A stretch of 64,000 nt of DNA from Ignavibacteria bacterium (GCA_036262055.1 DATAJP010000002.1:186001-250000); one strand, 5' to 3'. Shown: positions 33,723 through 42,779, counted from the first letter of the stretch. The notes: generated by a model not told the origin, from the letters alone. Translations and numbers: made by a program.

Positions 33723-35303
33723 TCAGGTTTTCTTGAAAATTGTTCTTATGAATAAAATTATAAAGGTAATTAATGCTATCACTGTTAAGATACTAACCAG
33801 CAGGCTTGGCAATCCTTTCGAGAACGGAAGCTGAGTATATGAACTGAACATTGCAATGTTTTGTGCATTAACCTGAAGTCCCATTCCTTCGAGAACATTT
33901 GATGTGTATTGTGCTTCAGGTGCAAACTGGTTTGCTTCCATAAATCCTGTGCCGACTAATTTTCCAGTTGAATCATAAACCAAAGCCGAGCCGTTGTAAT
34001 GCAGATTGTTCGTTAAGTCTATGCTGACCGAATGCGGGAATTTTGTTGCGTCTAAAATATAGACTTCGTCAGGTGTATTGATTTTATATTTTATCGGGAA
34101 AGTTATGCCCTCTGTTGTAAGAGTATCAAGGACTTCCGCAGTTACTCCATTTATTTTCCATTGAACATCATCATTCGGACCGTAACGATTTGTGTTTGTC
34201 GGGAAAACTGTGCCTTTGGTTATCGGAACTTCAGGACCAAAGTTTCCTGAGACCATATACTGCAAATCATTTCCAAGATGAAGATTGAGCCAGACATATT
34301 TTCCGAGTCCGCGGGTTTCGGATTCAAAAACGTTCATTACATTTGCAAGCAGCGAATAATAAACTGTTGTTACCTGCCGGTTAAGCCATTGCCTGTCAAC
34401 CCATCCTGTTCCGTTTTTACATGCGACTGAAGAGTCATTCAATGTTATGTTTCCGTTCGTTGCAAGCTGTGTATATGAAAAATACAAAGTCCCTGCTCCG
34501 CCTGCGCAAGGTGTGCATCCGCCGGGGTTGTCGAGATACGGTCTTCTTACCGCATCCATATTGGCTGAAAATCCGTTTTTCTTTCCGGTGCTGTCTGTCC
34601 AGCCGGATTCCACGATGAAGTTTCCAACTCCGTCCATGCTTAAGTTTGAAGTCCACCCATCAGGCGCATCGATTGCTTTGAATGAAAATGATGAATCGGA
34701 ATTTATTTTATACTCTCCGCGAACGAACATAAACGGTGAGTATTTCCATTCGTTTCCTCTTCCGACACCTGTCGAAATAAAATAATAAGTTGTCGAGCCC
34801 ATAGGAAGGTTCATTTGCTTTCGCAGTTCAGGAGGAAACATATCCATTCTAATTAAATAATACATGAACGATGCGGTATTGCCTGTGCTGTCGATGAACG
34901 TTCCGTAAATCCAGAACCACCCTGTCATTCCCTGCTCAAACTGAAATGATGAAAGAACTTTAGGATCCTGCTTTATAGGAGCAATCTGGTAATATCCCAG
35001 TTCAATATTCGGAACACTTGCAAGCATAAGAAACTTTTGCATGTCGTTCACGCTGCCGATGTTCTGCTGAATGAACTCAAGTTTTTCTTTATTATATGGC
35101 TCGAGAAAAGTGCTTTTGTCTTTTGTGTATTCAATGCGCTGAGGAATGAGCTTGTTGAATTCGACATAAGGCATTGAAGTATATGTACCGGGCTGTTCGA
35201 CTTGTGCGACAGGGTCGGTTAAAGTCGGTGAGCGTTTCCAGAGCAGGAAAAGAATAAGAGCTATAATTAAAACAATGTAAATGAAAAGCTTCAGGAATTT
35301 CAT
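33723..35303 (-). CDS. Membrane-anchored lipocalin-like (CrtC/AttH-type) protein
   Basis: The protein runs about 526 residues from ATG 35303. It has an N-terminal membrane helix (FLKLFIYIVLIIALILFLLW) and a C-terminal one (SLLVSILTVIALITFIILFI), so a large beta-rich domain is held outside the membrane. The core contains GMTGWFWIYGTF, a SFSFKAID strand, TLYFSYTQL and GTGWVDRQW, the last typical of the CrtC/AttH double-lipocalin family that hydrates or carries hydrophobic compounds. Upstream in-frame sequence to 35462 lacks signal-like features and is not used. It sits between two T9SS cargo genes. Ligand unknown. Confidence 0.75.
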   Translation of the reverse strand: MKFLKLFIYIVLIIALILFLLWKRSPTLTDPVAQVEQPGTYTSMPYVEFNKLIPQRIEYTKDKSTFLEPYNKEKLEFIQQNIGSVNDMQKFLMLASVPNIELGYYQIAPIKQDPKVLSSFQFEQGMTGWFWIYGTFIDSTGNTASFMYYLIRMDMFPPELRKQMNLPMGSTTYYFISTGVGRGNEWKYSPFMFVRGEYKINSDSSFSFKAIDAPDGWTSNLSMDGVGNFIVESGWTDSTGKKNGFSANMDAVRRPYLDNPGGCTPCAGGAGTLYFSYTQLATNGNITLNDSSVACKNGTGWVDRQWLNRQVTTVYYSLLANVMNVFESETRGLGKYVWLNLHLGNDLQYMVSGNFGPEVPITKGTVFPTNTNRYGPNDDVQWKINGVTAEVLDTLTTEGITFPIKYKINTPDEVYILDATKFPHSVSIDLTNNLHYNGSALVYDSTGKLVGTGFMEANQFAPEAQYTSNVLEGMGLQVNAQNIAMFSSYTQLPFSKGLPSLLVSILTVIALITFIILFIRTIFKKT

Positions 35304-35399
35304 ATGAGGATGAGTTTTATTTTGAGTGAAGTTAAGGTGAAAAGTAAAAATGCAAAAGGCAAAAATGGGAAAAGAGTAAAGTGAAAAGAAGTAATAAAA

Positions 35400-35429
35400 C
35401 ATAGAGACGCAAGATTTTGTGTCTCTATG
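35400..35429. terminator. Hairpin, AGAGACGC family
   Basis: CATAGAGAC-GCAAGATTTTGT-GTCTCTATG. It lies between the T9SS gene and the lipocalin-like gene on the minus strand. T runs are weak, so it may attenuate rather than stop the operon transcript. Confidence 0.55.
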
Positions 35430-35469
35430 TTTATTGCATTCTTGGGTAACTCCTGAATACAAAGCAATA

Positions 35470-36802
35470 TTATTTTATCAATACCATTGACTTTGTTTCG
35501 GAAAATCCATCAATAAAGATTTTATAAAAATATACTCCCGATGAAAGACCTGATGCATTGAAACTGACCGAATAATATCCCGCTTTATGAAATTGATTTG
35601 TCAGGGTGGAGACTTCCTGTCCTGAAGAATTATAAACCTTAATTATAACATAACCATTTTTAATTAAATTATAATTTATAGTTGTCGATGGATTGAACGG
35701 ATTAGGATAATTCTGATAGAGCTCGAATGAATTTACGACGGGATTTCCGAGACTTGATATTCCTGTTGTTCCGCCGCCGTTTGACGTTTTATAAATTGCA
35801 CCATTGCCGCATCCGACATAATAAGAATTATCAATCAAAGGGTTATCTCCATCCGAGCTTCCTTTTACAATTGTATTGATTCCATTATTTGCAGGCGGCT
35901 GAAAAGTTGTTGGTGTTGCAGTGTTTGAACCTGCAGGCATTTTATATACGGATCCGTCAAGACCGGCTACATAAACGTTTCCTAATCCATCACCTGTAAT
36001 AGCTTCAAAACTGCTTCCAATTTGTATCGGAGGATTTACAGTCATAGGGCTAAAATTATCTCCGCCATTAGTTGACCTGTATAAACTTCCATCGCCTGTT
36101 GCAGCAATTATTGTAGATGTTCCGGGAATAACATATGCTGCAGTAATATAATCGTTTAACGCAAAACCAGCTGTTATCTGGTTCCAGGTGGCACCCATAT
36201 CAGTGGAAACAAACACCTTAGTTTCAAACGGAGGAACAAAATTCCCCCCGAAGGCAAAAAGTTTTGTATTCGGACCCGATGTAACTGAAGTTATTGATGC
36301 TGTAAAGTCCATTAAAAAATTTACATTAACCTGAGTCCAGTTTAATCCTCCATTAGTTGATTTAAACATGTTTGAACCTCCTGCCGCAAACACAATATTT
36401 GGATTTTGAGGAAGAAAATGCGCAGCAGTTAATATAGAGCCGTTTATGTTCATTGCCGGAAACCAGTCTTGCCCCGAATTGGTTGTAATAACAATTTGAG
36501 ACGTTGCCTCAAGCACGAATGAACCGCCGACTGCAATACCTGTTGTGCTGTTTCTGAAAGTTATATCGGTGAGAGACGGCACTCCGGTCGCTCTTGAAGT
36601 AAAATTTGTGCCTGCATTGGTTGTAACTAGAACGCTTCCGTTTCCGGTTGTGAACCACAGGTTATTTCCGCTGCCGGGCACCGAAGCAGAACCTGTGATA
36701 TTGCTTGTTGTACCTGAACTCAGCGTTATCCATTGCGCGCTTATTGAAGTATTTAAAAAAACCGAAAAACAAAAAAAAAAAATATTGTGTGAATGTTTTC
36801 AT
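35470..36802 (-). CDS. Secreted YCF48-type T9SS protein, frame broken in poly-T tract
   Basis: The body (from about 36760) is an intact YCF48/BNR propeller (KSTNGGLNWTQV, VSTDMGATWNQI, RSTNGGDNFSPM) ending in a T9SS domain (YQNYPNPFNPSTTINYNL, LSSGVYFYKI, KSMVLIK). The only signal-peptide start, ATG 36802 with AGGAG 8 bases upstream, reads in another frame and stops near 36664. A run of 12 T (minus strand, 36771-36782) lies between. Eleven T would give one continuous protein starting MKTFTQYFFFCFSVFLN, a good signal peptide. So it is either an assembly error or a slipped-strand on/off switch. Confidence 0.8.
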
Positions 36803-36810
36803 TTTTATTG

Positions 36811-36815
36811 CTCCT
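36811..36815 (-). promoter_or_regulatory. Ribosome binding site fused to upstream stop codon
   Basis: On the minus strand TAGGAG contains both the TAG stop of the LuxR-HTH gene and the AGGAG site of the next T9SS gene, 8 bases before ATG 36802. This indicates translational coupling and supports that start. Confidence 0.7.
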
Positions 36816-37092
36816 ATATTTTAGTTAAGTAATTATGTAATTGAGTTTTTAAGGGAATTTTTAATTTTTTTGAAATCTTATTGTAAAATGCTTTGAGAGT
36901 GTTATCTGAAAGCGATAACAAATGTTTTATTTTTGCATCATCAAGATTGGATTTTACAAGAGCGCAGATTTTAAGCTCATCATGCGTAAGATTTCTGAAT
37001 CTTACTCTTAATTTCTTAACAAGCTCTTTATTTAAATTAAGAATGAGCTGATCCTGTATTGATGCAAGGTTGTAAGAGTTTTTACTTTTCAT
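36814..37092 (-). CDS. Small LuxR-type HTH protein
   Basis: The protein (92 residues from ATG 37092) is almost only a DNA-binding domain of the GerE/LuxR type: FRNLTHDELKICALVKSNLDDAKIKHLLSLSDNTLKAFYNKISKKLKI matches the end of the TPR regulator just upstream in form (LTPIQLKICSLLKINLSNKEISNLL). It lacks any sensor domain. It lies between that regulator and the frameshifted T9SS gene, with its stop codon overlapping the latter's ribosome binding site. It may be a detached copy of the neighbour's HTH. Confidence 0.7.
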   Translation of the reverse strand: MKSKNSYNLASIQDQLILNLNKELVKKLRVRFRNLTHDELKICALVKSNLDDAKIKHLLSLSDNTLKAFYNKISKKLKIPLKTQLHNYLTKI

Positions 37093-37184
37093 TTTTGTTA
37101 AACAGTTGAACAAAACTGCCTAACAGAAAAGGTTTATACAACAGGTTTCTGCGGATAGAGTATAAATAGAGTATGTGAGAAGTA

Positions 37185-38696
37185 TCAGAAAGTATTAATA
37201 AATGTGGTTAGTGACTGTTTACGCGGAAGCTTCAGTTTCTGAATTATTTTATAACGCTGATTCTGAACTGTGCGGTTTGAAATATGCAGAAGATTTGAGA
37301 TTTCTTTGTTTGATAAATTAATTTTCAGAAGAGAGCAAATCTTTAATTGGATGGGAGTAAGTGCAGAATATTTTTTTGAAAGCTTATTAATGAACGCAAA
37401 GTTAAGAGTGTCGAGATTTTTCTCAAAGATTATTACATCATCCGTGAGGCGGTTATTTATTTCTATAGTTTTCAAGAACTCGTCAAATTCTCTGAAATCT
37501 ACCTTTGATGTTTTAAAATTACGGGAATATTTTTTAATATCTTCAGTAAGTTTTTTTATAAGATCATTTTTCTGAACAAGGTAATTTGCCATCAGGTTCA
37601 TTTCCTTTGTTTTGGAATCAACTTCTCTTTTTAGCTCAAGTGTTTTCAACCGCAAAATCTCGGCTTCTTTTTCTGCCTGAATTCTTTCGAACACTGCCTT
37701 AAGCTCGTTTGTTTTTCTTTGCAGTTCTTCGCCGTTTATTTCAGAATAAACATAATGATACTTCATAAAATAATCCAGCGCCATGGCAGGATTTTCAGCC
37801 GAATAAATTTTTGAAAGCTCTTTATAAAAATCTCTCAATGCCAGACGGTCATCAATCTTTTTTTCTATTTTCTTTGCCTCATTGATATAATGCAATACAT
37901 GCTTACTGTCTTTCAGCTTATAGTAAATGAGAATAATATTGCCAAGCGCAATGAACATTATATTATAATTTGCAAAATTTCTTCCGGCATCCAAAGATTT
38001 CATTGCATATTCCAATGACTGCTGATATTTTTTGAGAGCAAAATAGCTTTTGGTAAGTCCTTCATAAGCGCCAACTTTATAATAATCATCTTTTTGCTCC
38101 TCAATTAGTTTTAGGCAATGTTTATAAAAAGCAATGCTCTTTTTGTAATTTCCTGATTCGTAATAGCAGTCAGCCAATGCACCGGTTGTCAGAGCTTCAA
38201 ACCTCTTGCTTTTTGCAAGCTTGCTGATTTTATTTGCTTTTGAAAAACACGCTGAAGCTTTTTTAATGTCATCTTTATTAAGATAATAAACATTCCCGAT
38301 GCGAATGAGGGTGAGGCACTCACCGCGCCTGTCGCCAATGCTTTGCTGAATTTTTAATGCAGACAGAAGATACTCGAGAGCGCTCTTTGTATTGTAAATT
38401 TTGTAATAAGTATTTCCTATTAAAGAAAGTATCTCGGAATGTTTTTCTTCGTCCTTAATTGCAGCGGGAGTTTTTTCCGCTTTAAAAAAATATTCAAATG
38501 CCTTGTCATGGCAGCCCCTGTTTGAATAAATCAGTCCGATTTTTTTATAAATGTCATACCTTCTGTAGTCTGTTTTTGAGGCAAGTTTTTCGGCAATGCG
38601 GAGTTTTTTAATTACACCGGCGGGAGCATTGTTCTGATGCTTGTCGGCATAATCAATAATTTCATCAATCTTCCTTCCGGTTTCCGAGGCATTCAT
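37185..38696 (-). CDS. TPR-repeat regulator with LuxR-type HTH
   Basis: Residues about 40-330 hold some seven tetratricopeptide repeats (for example ALADCYYESGNYKKSIAFYKH, EGLTKSYFALKKYQQSLEYA). Residues about 335-390 form a coiled coil (EEL...EKEAEILRLKTLELKREV), and the last 65 residues a LuxR HTH (YSALTPIQLKICSLLK, SNKEISNLLHISNRTVQNQR). Many relatives in Bacteroidota have a membrane helix between TPRs and HTH; none is seen here, so this is a soluble regulator. The gene lies 4 bp after the YdeI-like gene. The signal and targets are unknown. Confidence 0.85.
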   Translation of the reverse strand: MNASETGRKIDEIIDYADKHQNNAPAGVIKKLRIAEKLASKTDYRRYDIYKKIGLIYSNRGCHDKAFEYFFKAEKTPAAIKDEEKHSEILSLIGNTYYKIYNTKSALEYLLSALKIQQSIGDRRGECLTLIRIGNVYYLNKDDIKKASACFSKANKISKLAKSKRFEALTTGALADCYYESGNYKKSIAFYKHCLKLIEEQKDDYYKVGAYEGLTKSYFALKKYQQSLEYAMKSLDAGRNFANYNIMFIALGNIILIYYKLKDSKHVLHYINEAKKIEKKIDDRLALRDFYKELSKIYSAENPAMALDYFMKYHYVYSEINGEELQRKTNELKAVFERIQAEKEAEILRLKTLELKREVDSKTKEMNLMANYLVQKNDLIKKLTEDIKKYSRNFKTSKVDFREFDEFLKTIEINNRLTDDVIIFEKNLDTLNFAFINKLSKKYSALTPIQLKICSLLKINLSNKEISNLLHISNRTVQNQRYKIIQKLKLPRKQSLTTFINTF

Positions 38697-38700
38697 GAAA

Positions 38701-39312
38701 TTACTTTTTCTTATATTTATCGTGTCTTCCTTCGCCTTTTGAAATCATTTGAACGGCTTTTGCAATTCTTTCTTTGCGGGTTTCTTCACGCTTCGCTTCG
38801 GTAATCCATTGAACGTATTCTTTTTTATGCGAGTAACTTTGCGCTTCGAATCCTTTTAGAAGCTTTCCTTTGTTAAGAGCTGATTTAAAATCATCGGGAA
38901 TGACAACGGTCTTGTCTTTTACGACAACTTTAATTCCTTTTTTATTAAGCTCGATTGCCTCTTTAACATATTCAATAATCGCACTTTCATTTATATCTTT
39001 TACATCGTACAGGTAAATTCTTCTGTTGTGAACTGTTGTTTCGGTGCATGCTTCCATTATGCCGTAAGGGTCTTTCATTGCAGCTCCCTGAAAAAATGCA
39101 AGCGCAACATGTTTTTTGAAACCGCCGTAGCCACAAATCATTCCTTCGTAATAATAGTTCGGTCCCCACTTCCAGTCTTCGATGATTCCCTTGTCAGCTT
39201 TCAAAATCAACGTGCGAAGTTTCTTGCAGATTGCTTTTGAAAATGGTGGAAGCGCATTGATATATTCATCAATTAATTTTTTTGCATCAGGGTTATGCTT
39301 TATTTTTGCCAT
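38701..39312 (-). CDS. YdeI/DUF1801 family protein
   Basis: The N-terminal half (residues 1-115) is a DUF1801-like domain (KKLIDEYINALPPFSKAI, EDWKWGPNYYYEGMICGYGGFKKHVALAFFQG). The C-terminal half has the YdeI segment (VVIPDDFKSALNKG, FEAQSYSHKKEYVQWITEAKREETRKERIAKAV) known from YdeI/OmpD-associated proteins. The 203 residues are typical. No reaction is established for the family. It is on the same strand as, and 11 bp after, the rhodanese gene. Confidence 0.85.
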   Translation of the reverse strand: MAKIKHNPDAKKLIDEYINALPPFSKAICKKLRTLILKADKGIIEDWKWGPNYYYEGMICGYGGFKKHVALAFFQGAAMKDPYGIMEACTETTVHNRRIYLYDVKDINESAIIEYVKEAIELNKKGIKVVVKDKTVVIPDDFKSALNKGKLLKGFEAQSYSHKKEYVQWITEAKREETRKERIAKAVQMISKGEGRHDKYKKK

Positions 39313-39323
39313 TATGGTTTTGT

Positions 39324-39875
39324 TTAAGGATTATAATCTATATAAAGTTCTTGTCCGCCTTCGGGATTTTTGTTTTCCCATTGTGAAATTCCGTCAGCCA
39401 TGTTGCGGACTTTTATGAAACCGTTTTTATTAAGAATATAACTTGCGCGTCTGCTTCTGTGGCTGTGAGTGCAATAAACAATAATTTCTCTATCTTTATA
39501 TTGTTCAAGCTCACTAACTCTTTGCGGAAGCTCTTCTATGTTTATATTAATTGCATTTTTAAGAGCGCCAATTTTCAATCTTCCTTCGATTGTTCCGTTA
39601 TGCTCTTCGGGACTGCGAACGTCGAGAATAATTATTTCTTTATTTGATGCAACGGTTTTAGGAACTTCGTCGATTGCAATGTCAGTGAACAGCACAGTAC
39701 TTTTATCTACAAGCTCCATCTGGCAGTGCGGACATTTGCCTGGAGCATCATATACCTGCGTGTCGCAATCAATATCGCAAGGCGAGCAGACATATTCTGT
39801 CTGAGCATTTGCAGAAACCGAAAAGAAAAACAAAACAATTAAAATCGGGGAAACTATGGAAAGTTTTTTGAGCAT
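39324..39875 (-). CDS. Periplasmic rhodanese with metal-binding N-domain
   Basis: The signal peptide (MLKKLSIVSPILIVLFFFSVSANAQ) directs export. Residues 28-60 are a small Cys-rich domain (YVCSPCDIDCD and KCPHCQMEL) like the heavy-metal-binding domain fused to metal transporters. A rhodanese domain follows (IIILDVRSPEEH, the active-site loop VYCTHSHRSRRA with Cys near residue 134, and NMADGISQW). It may handle sulfur or metals in the periplasm. It appears to be the first gene of a long minus-strand run that reaches 31167. Confidence 0.85.
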   Translation of the reverse strand: MLKKLSIVSPILIVLFFFSVSANAQTEYVCSPCDIDCDTQVYDAPGKCPHCQMELVDKSTVLFTDIAIDEVPKTVASNKEIIILDVRSPEEHNGTIEGRLKIGALKNAININIEELPQRVSELEQYKDREIIVYCTHSHRSRRASYILNKNGFIKVRNMADGISQWENKNPEGGQELYIDYNP

Positions 39876-39971
39876 AAAGTTTTTTTGTAGATATATACGA
39901 AATATAATTCGCTAAGTTCTTCTTATATTTGTTTGATTATAAAATACTAATTTCTATAATTATAGTTACCT

Positions 39972-39996
39972 GGATTCCCGCCTGCGCGGGAATGAC
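39972..39996. repeat. Dispersed palindromic repeat, family A
   Basis: GGATTCCCGCCTGCGCGGGAATGAC, the same as 21403-21427, lies in the 268-bp space between the divergent rhodanese and phosphoesterase genes. The rest of that space is AT-rich without an open frame. Confidence 0.85.
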
Positions 39997-40143
39997 ATTA
40001 ACATTCATATTGGAATTAAAATAAAAATTGTCTGTTATTAAAACAATTGAGTTTTAATTTTATGTTTGAAATATTATGTTGAAATCTAATTTGAAAAGCG
40101 GAAACTCATTCTGCTGATACTTATTTGATACTCATTACCTTTT

Positions 40144-41778
40144 ATGAATAAATTTTCAAGACGTGATTTCCTGAAGCTTGCCGGAAGTTCAATTGCGCTT
40201 GGCACAATCGGAAACAATATGCCGCAGCTTTTTCAAAATCAGGAAGTTGTTAACAATCTTGATAAGTTTGACCACGTAGTTGTTCTTATGATGGAAAACC
40301 GCTCGTTCGACAATATGCTCGGCTATTTATACACACCTCAAAATCCACCGCCTAACGGGCAAAGCTTTGAAGGAGTAGCATTCGGAAATCATACAAACCC
40401 TATTCCTTCTTATGCAGATTCGGCAAAGTTTATTGACAGCATCAGGACTTATCCCGATTCAATAATGAATAATCCGAATCCTGACCCGGGTGAGACGTAT
40501 CCTCATATTAATACGCAACTTTTCGGAACGGTGATTCCTGATACAAACAGGTTTCTTACAACATACAATATGTTTTCTCCATATAACGAACCTGACCCGC
40601 TTCCGGAAAATATTCCGATGGACGGTTTTGTTAAGGATTACATAAATAACTTCCGCGCAACTCAGGGAAGAATGCCGACTTACTCCGAATATAAAATCAT
40701 AATGAGCTGTTTTCCGCCGACTGCAGTACCCGTCATCAGCCAGCTTGCGAAAAGTTTTGCCGTATGCGATAACTGGCATTGCGCTGTGCCGTCGCAGACA
40801 TTTTGCAACAGGGCATTTTTTAACTGCGGTTCGTCATGGGGTTATGTAAATAACGAACCCTATGAAAAATGGCTTTTGAATTTTCAGGAAACGATTTTTG
40901 AACGTCTTGAAAACAACGGACATACGTGGAGAATTTATTTTGACCATAAAGATATCATTCCGCTTACTTTACTGATTCATTTTCCGAGGTTAATAAAATA
41001 CGCAAGCTCTAACATCTGCAACTTTGAAAATTTTGAACACGACGTCGAGAAAGGATTGCTTCCAAAGTATTCTTTCATAGAACCAAGACTGATCTTCTTT
41101 CATAATGATGAACATCCGCCTGCACCATTGATTGGAAGTATTGTTTTACCGTCGAGTGTTTTACCCGGTGAACAGTTAATCAGCAAAGTTTATAACGCAA
41201 TTAGAAAATCAAACAGTTCAACGGGCAACAACTGGAAAAATACTTTACTCATTATTACATACGATGAACACGGAGGATGCTACGACCACGTTCCTCCGCC
41301 GCTTGCAGAGCCGCCTTATATATTTCAGCCAAACACGGAAATGAATTTTAAGTTCAATCGTTTGGGAGTGCGTGTTCCGGCTGTTTTTATTTCCGCATAT
41401 ATAAAGAGCGGGACAGTTTTTTCCGAGCAAATGACTCATACATCGGTCATAAAAACTATGTCTGATAAGTGGAATCTCGGGCATCTGACCAACAGAGATT
41501 TAACGTCACCTTCTTTTGTAAATATTTTTAATTCTACAACTCCCAGACCACAGGAAGACTGGCCTGTTACGGTTCCGAGAGAATCCGAGATTGAAGCAGA
41601 TAAGAATTATTTTCTCTGCGAAGATTTGGCTCCGCTTCAGATGGATATAATTAAACTGGCTAACGCTGCAGCTTACGGCAATCAGGCTCTTCCGCCCGGA
41701 ATAAATGCGGTTGAAGATGGTCTCGATTTTCTTAAACAGGTAAAAAAAGATTTAAAGATTTCTTATTCGTGTGAATAA
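40144..41778 (+). CDS. Tat-exported phosphoesterase (phospholipase C/AcpA family)
   Basis: The twin-arginine signal is FSRRDFLKLAGSSIALG at residues 4-20. The phosphoesterase domain opens with FDHVVVLMMENRSFDNMLGYL, where the Asn and Glu belong to the metal site. Further family marks are VPSQTFCNRAFF, LIITYDEHGGCYDHVPPP with the Asp/Glu/His metal ligands, and TSVIKTMSDKW. At 544 residues it matches phospholipase C or acid phosphatase AcpA-type proteins. It would release phosphate or head groups in the periplasm. Substrate is not determined. Its end overlaps the alternative upstream start of the next gene. Confidence 0.9.
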   Translation: MNKFSRRDFLKLAGSSIALGTIGNNMPQLFQNQEVVNNLDKFDHVVVLMMENRSFDNMLGYLYTPQNPPPNGQSFEGVAFGNHTNPIPSYADSAKFIDSIRTYPDSIMNNPNPDPGETYPHINTQLFGTVIPDTNRFLTTYNMFSPYNEPDPLPENIPMDGFVKDYINNFRATQGRMPTYSEYKIIMSCFPPTAVPVISQLAKSFAVCDNWHCAVPSQTFCNRAFFNCGSSWGYVNNEPYEKWLLNFQETIFERLENNGHTWRIYFDHKDIIPLTLLIHFPRLIKYASSNICNFENFEHDVEKGLLPKYSFIEPRLIFFHNDEHPPAPLIGSIVLPSSVLPGEQLISKVYNAIRKSNSSTGNNWKNTLLIITYDEHGGCYDHVPPPLAEPPYIFQPNTEMNFKFNRLGVRVPAVFISAYIKSGTVFSEQMTHTSVIKTMSDKWNLGHLTNRDLTSPSFVNIFNSTTPRPQEDWPVTVPRESEIEADKNYFLCEDLAPLQMDIIKLANAAAYGNQALPPGINAVEDGLDFLKQVKKDLKISYSCE

Positions 41779-41797
41779 AGTTTATATAATAAAAAGA

Positions 41798-41826
41798 ATG
41801 GGGTTCTTCGCTACGCTCAGAATGAC
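41798..41826. repeat. Half unit of repeat family B inside a coding start
   Basis: ATGGGGTTCTTCGCTACGCTCAGAATGACA matches one arm of the family B elements. Here it encodes the first residues MGFFATLRMT of the following secreted protein. Confidence 0.82.
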
Positions 41827-42679
41827 AATTGTGGTCATTGTATCTTTTTTTTCTCTCACCACTTCATATGCACAATTCGTCAAGTTTGAGGAAACATTCG
41901 ACACTGGAAACATTCAATCACGGGGATGGCTTGAAGTAAACAACGACAGCAGTTTTGTTGTGCCTCAGATACGAAGTGCATTTACCTTTCTAAATCTCGG
42001 CTATCAGAATGCATACGATGGGAATAATTTTTATCTGTTCAATTTTGATAATGCAAATCCTAAGAACGTAATAGACGACTGGCTCGTTACTCCATATCTG
42101 ACCAATATAGAATCCGGTGACACAATGTCTTTCTGGTGCGGTTCAATTGACGGTGAGTTTAAGGACACTATAAGAGTTTTAATCTCCACAACAAACAATA
42201 ATCTCAGCAGCTTTGTAGAAATAGACCAATTCAAGGTGAACGGCTCGGCGGGAGTCTGGCATAAAAAAAGCTATGACCTGTCGGCATACAGCGGACAGAA
42301 TATTTATTTCGCTGTAAACTACAGTTTGCAAAACGGCGGCGCGCTTGGAACTTCGTCTGATTATGTCTGGATTGATTATTTTTTGCTCACGAGCAAATAC
42401 TCAACCAGCCTACCGGAGACTTATGAGCTTGCACAGAATTTTCCTAATCCGTTCAATCCCGGAACGGAAATAACATTCAGTTTGCCTGAAGCATCAAATG
42501 TTTCATTGAAAGTATATGATGTAACAGGAAAAGAAGTCTCGGTTTTAGCAAACGGATTTCATCAGCGCGGGAGATATCATGTAACTTTCAATGGAAACAA
42601 TTTCGCAAGCGGGATATATTTTTATAAGCTGGTCACTCCTAAATTCACTCATACAAAAAAGATGGTGTTGAAGAAATGA
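41798..42679 (+). CDS. Secreted protein with choice-of-anchor J-like domain and T9SS sorting domain
   Basis: The signal peptide MGFFATLRMTIVVIVSFFSL ends before QFVKFEETFD. The ATG and n-region come from a repeat; an in-frame GTG at 41771, inside the previous gene's end, would add nine residues. The middle domain (about residues 30-200) has the choice-of-anchor J pattern: RGWLEVNND, NVIDDWLVTPYL, SFWCGSIDG, DYVWIDYFLL. The final roughly 80 residues are a T9SS domain (AQNFPNPFNPGTEITFSLP, FASGIYFYKL, KKMVLKK). Its partner or substrate is unknown. Confidence 0.85.
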   Translation: MGFFATLRMTIVVIVSFFSLTTSYAQFVKFEETFDTGNIQSRGWLEVNNDSSFVVPQIRSAFTFLNLGYQNAYDGNNFYLFNFDNANPKNVIDDWLVTPYLTNIESGDTMSFWCGSIDGEFKDTIRVLISTTNNNLSSFVEIDQFKVNGSAGVWHKKSYDLSAYSGQNIYFAVNYSLQNGGALGTSSDYVWIDYFLLTSKYSTSLPETYELAQNFPNPFNPGTEITFSLPEASNVSLKVYDVTGKEVSVLANGFHQRGRYHVTFNGNNFASGIYFYKLVTPKFTHTKKMVLKK

Positions 42680-42687
42680 CCTAAGTG

Positions 42688-42779
42688 TGTCATTCTGAGC
42701 GAAGCGAAGAATCTTTTCTTTAAAAACGAGATCCTTCACTTCGTTTCCCAAAGTGACACCTTTGGTGCAGGATGACACT
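42688..42779. repeat. Dispersed repeat, family B
   Basis: GTGTCATTCTGAGCGAAGCGAAGAATC, then GATCCTTCACTTCGTTTCCCAAAGTGACACCTTTGGTGCAGGATGACAC. The right arm carries an extra small hairpin. It lies between the T9SS gene and the OstA-like gene. Confidence 0.8.
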
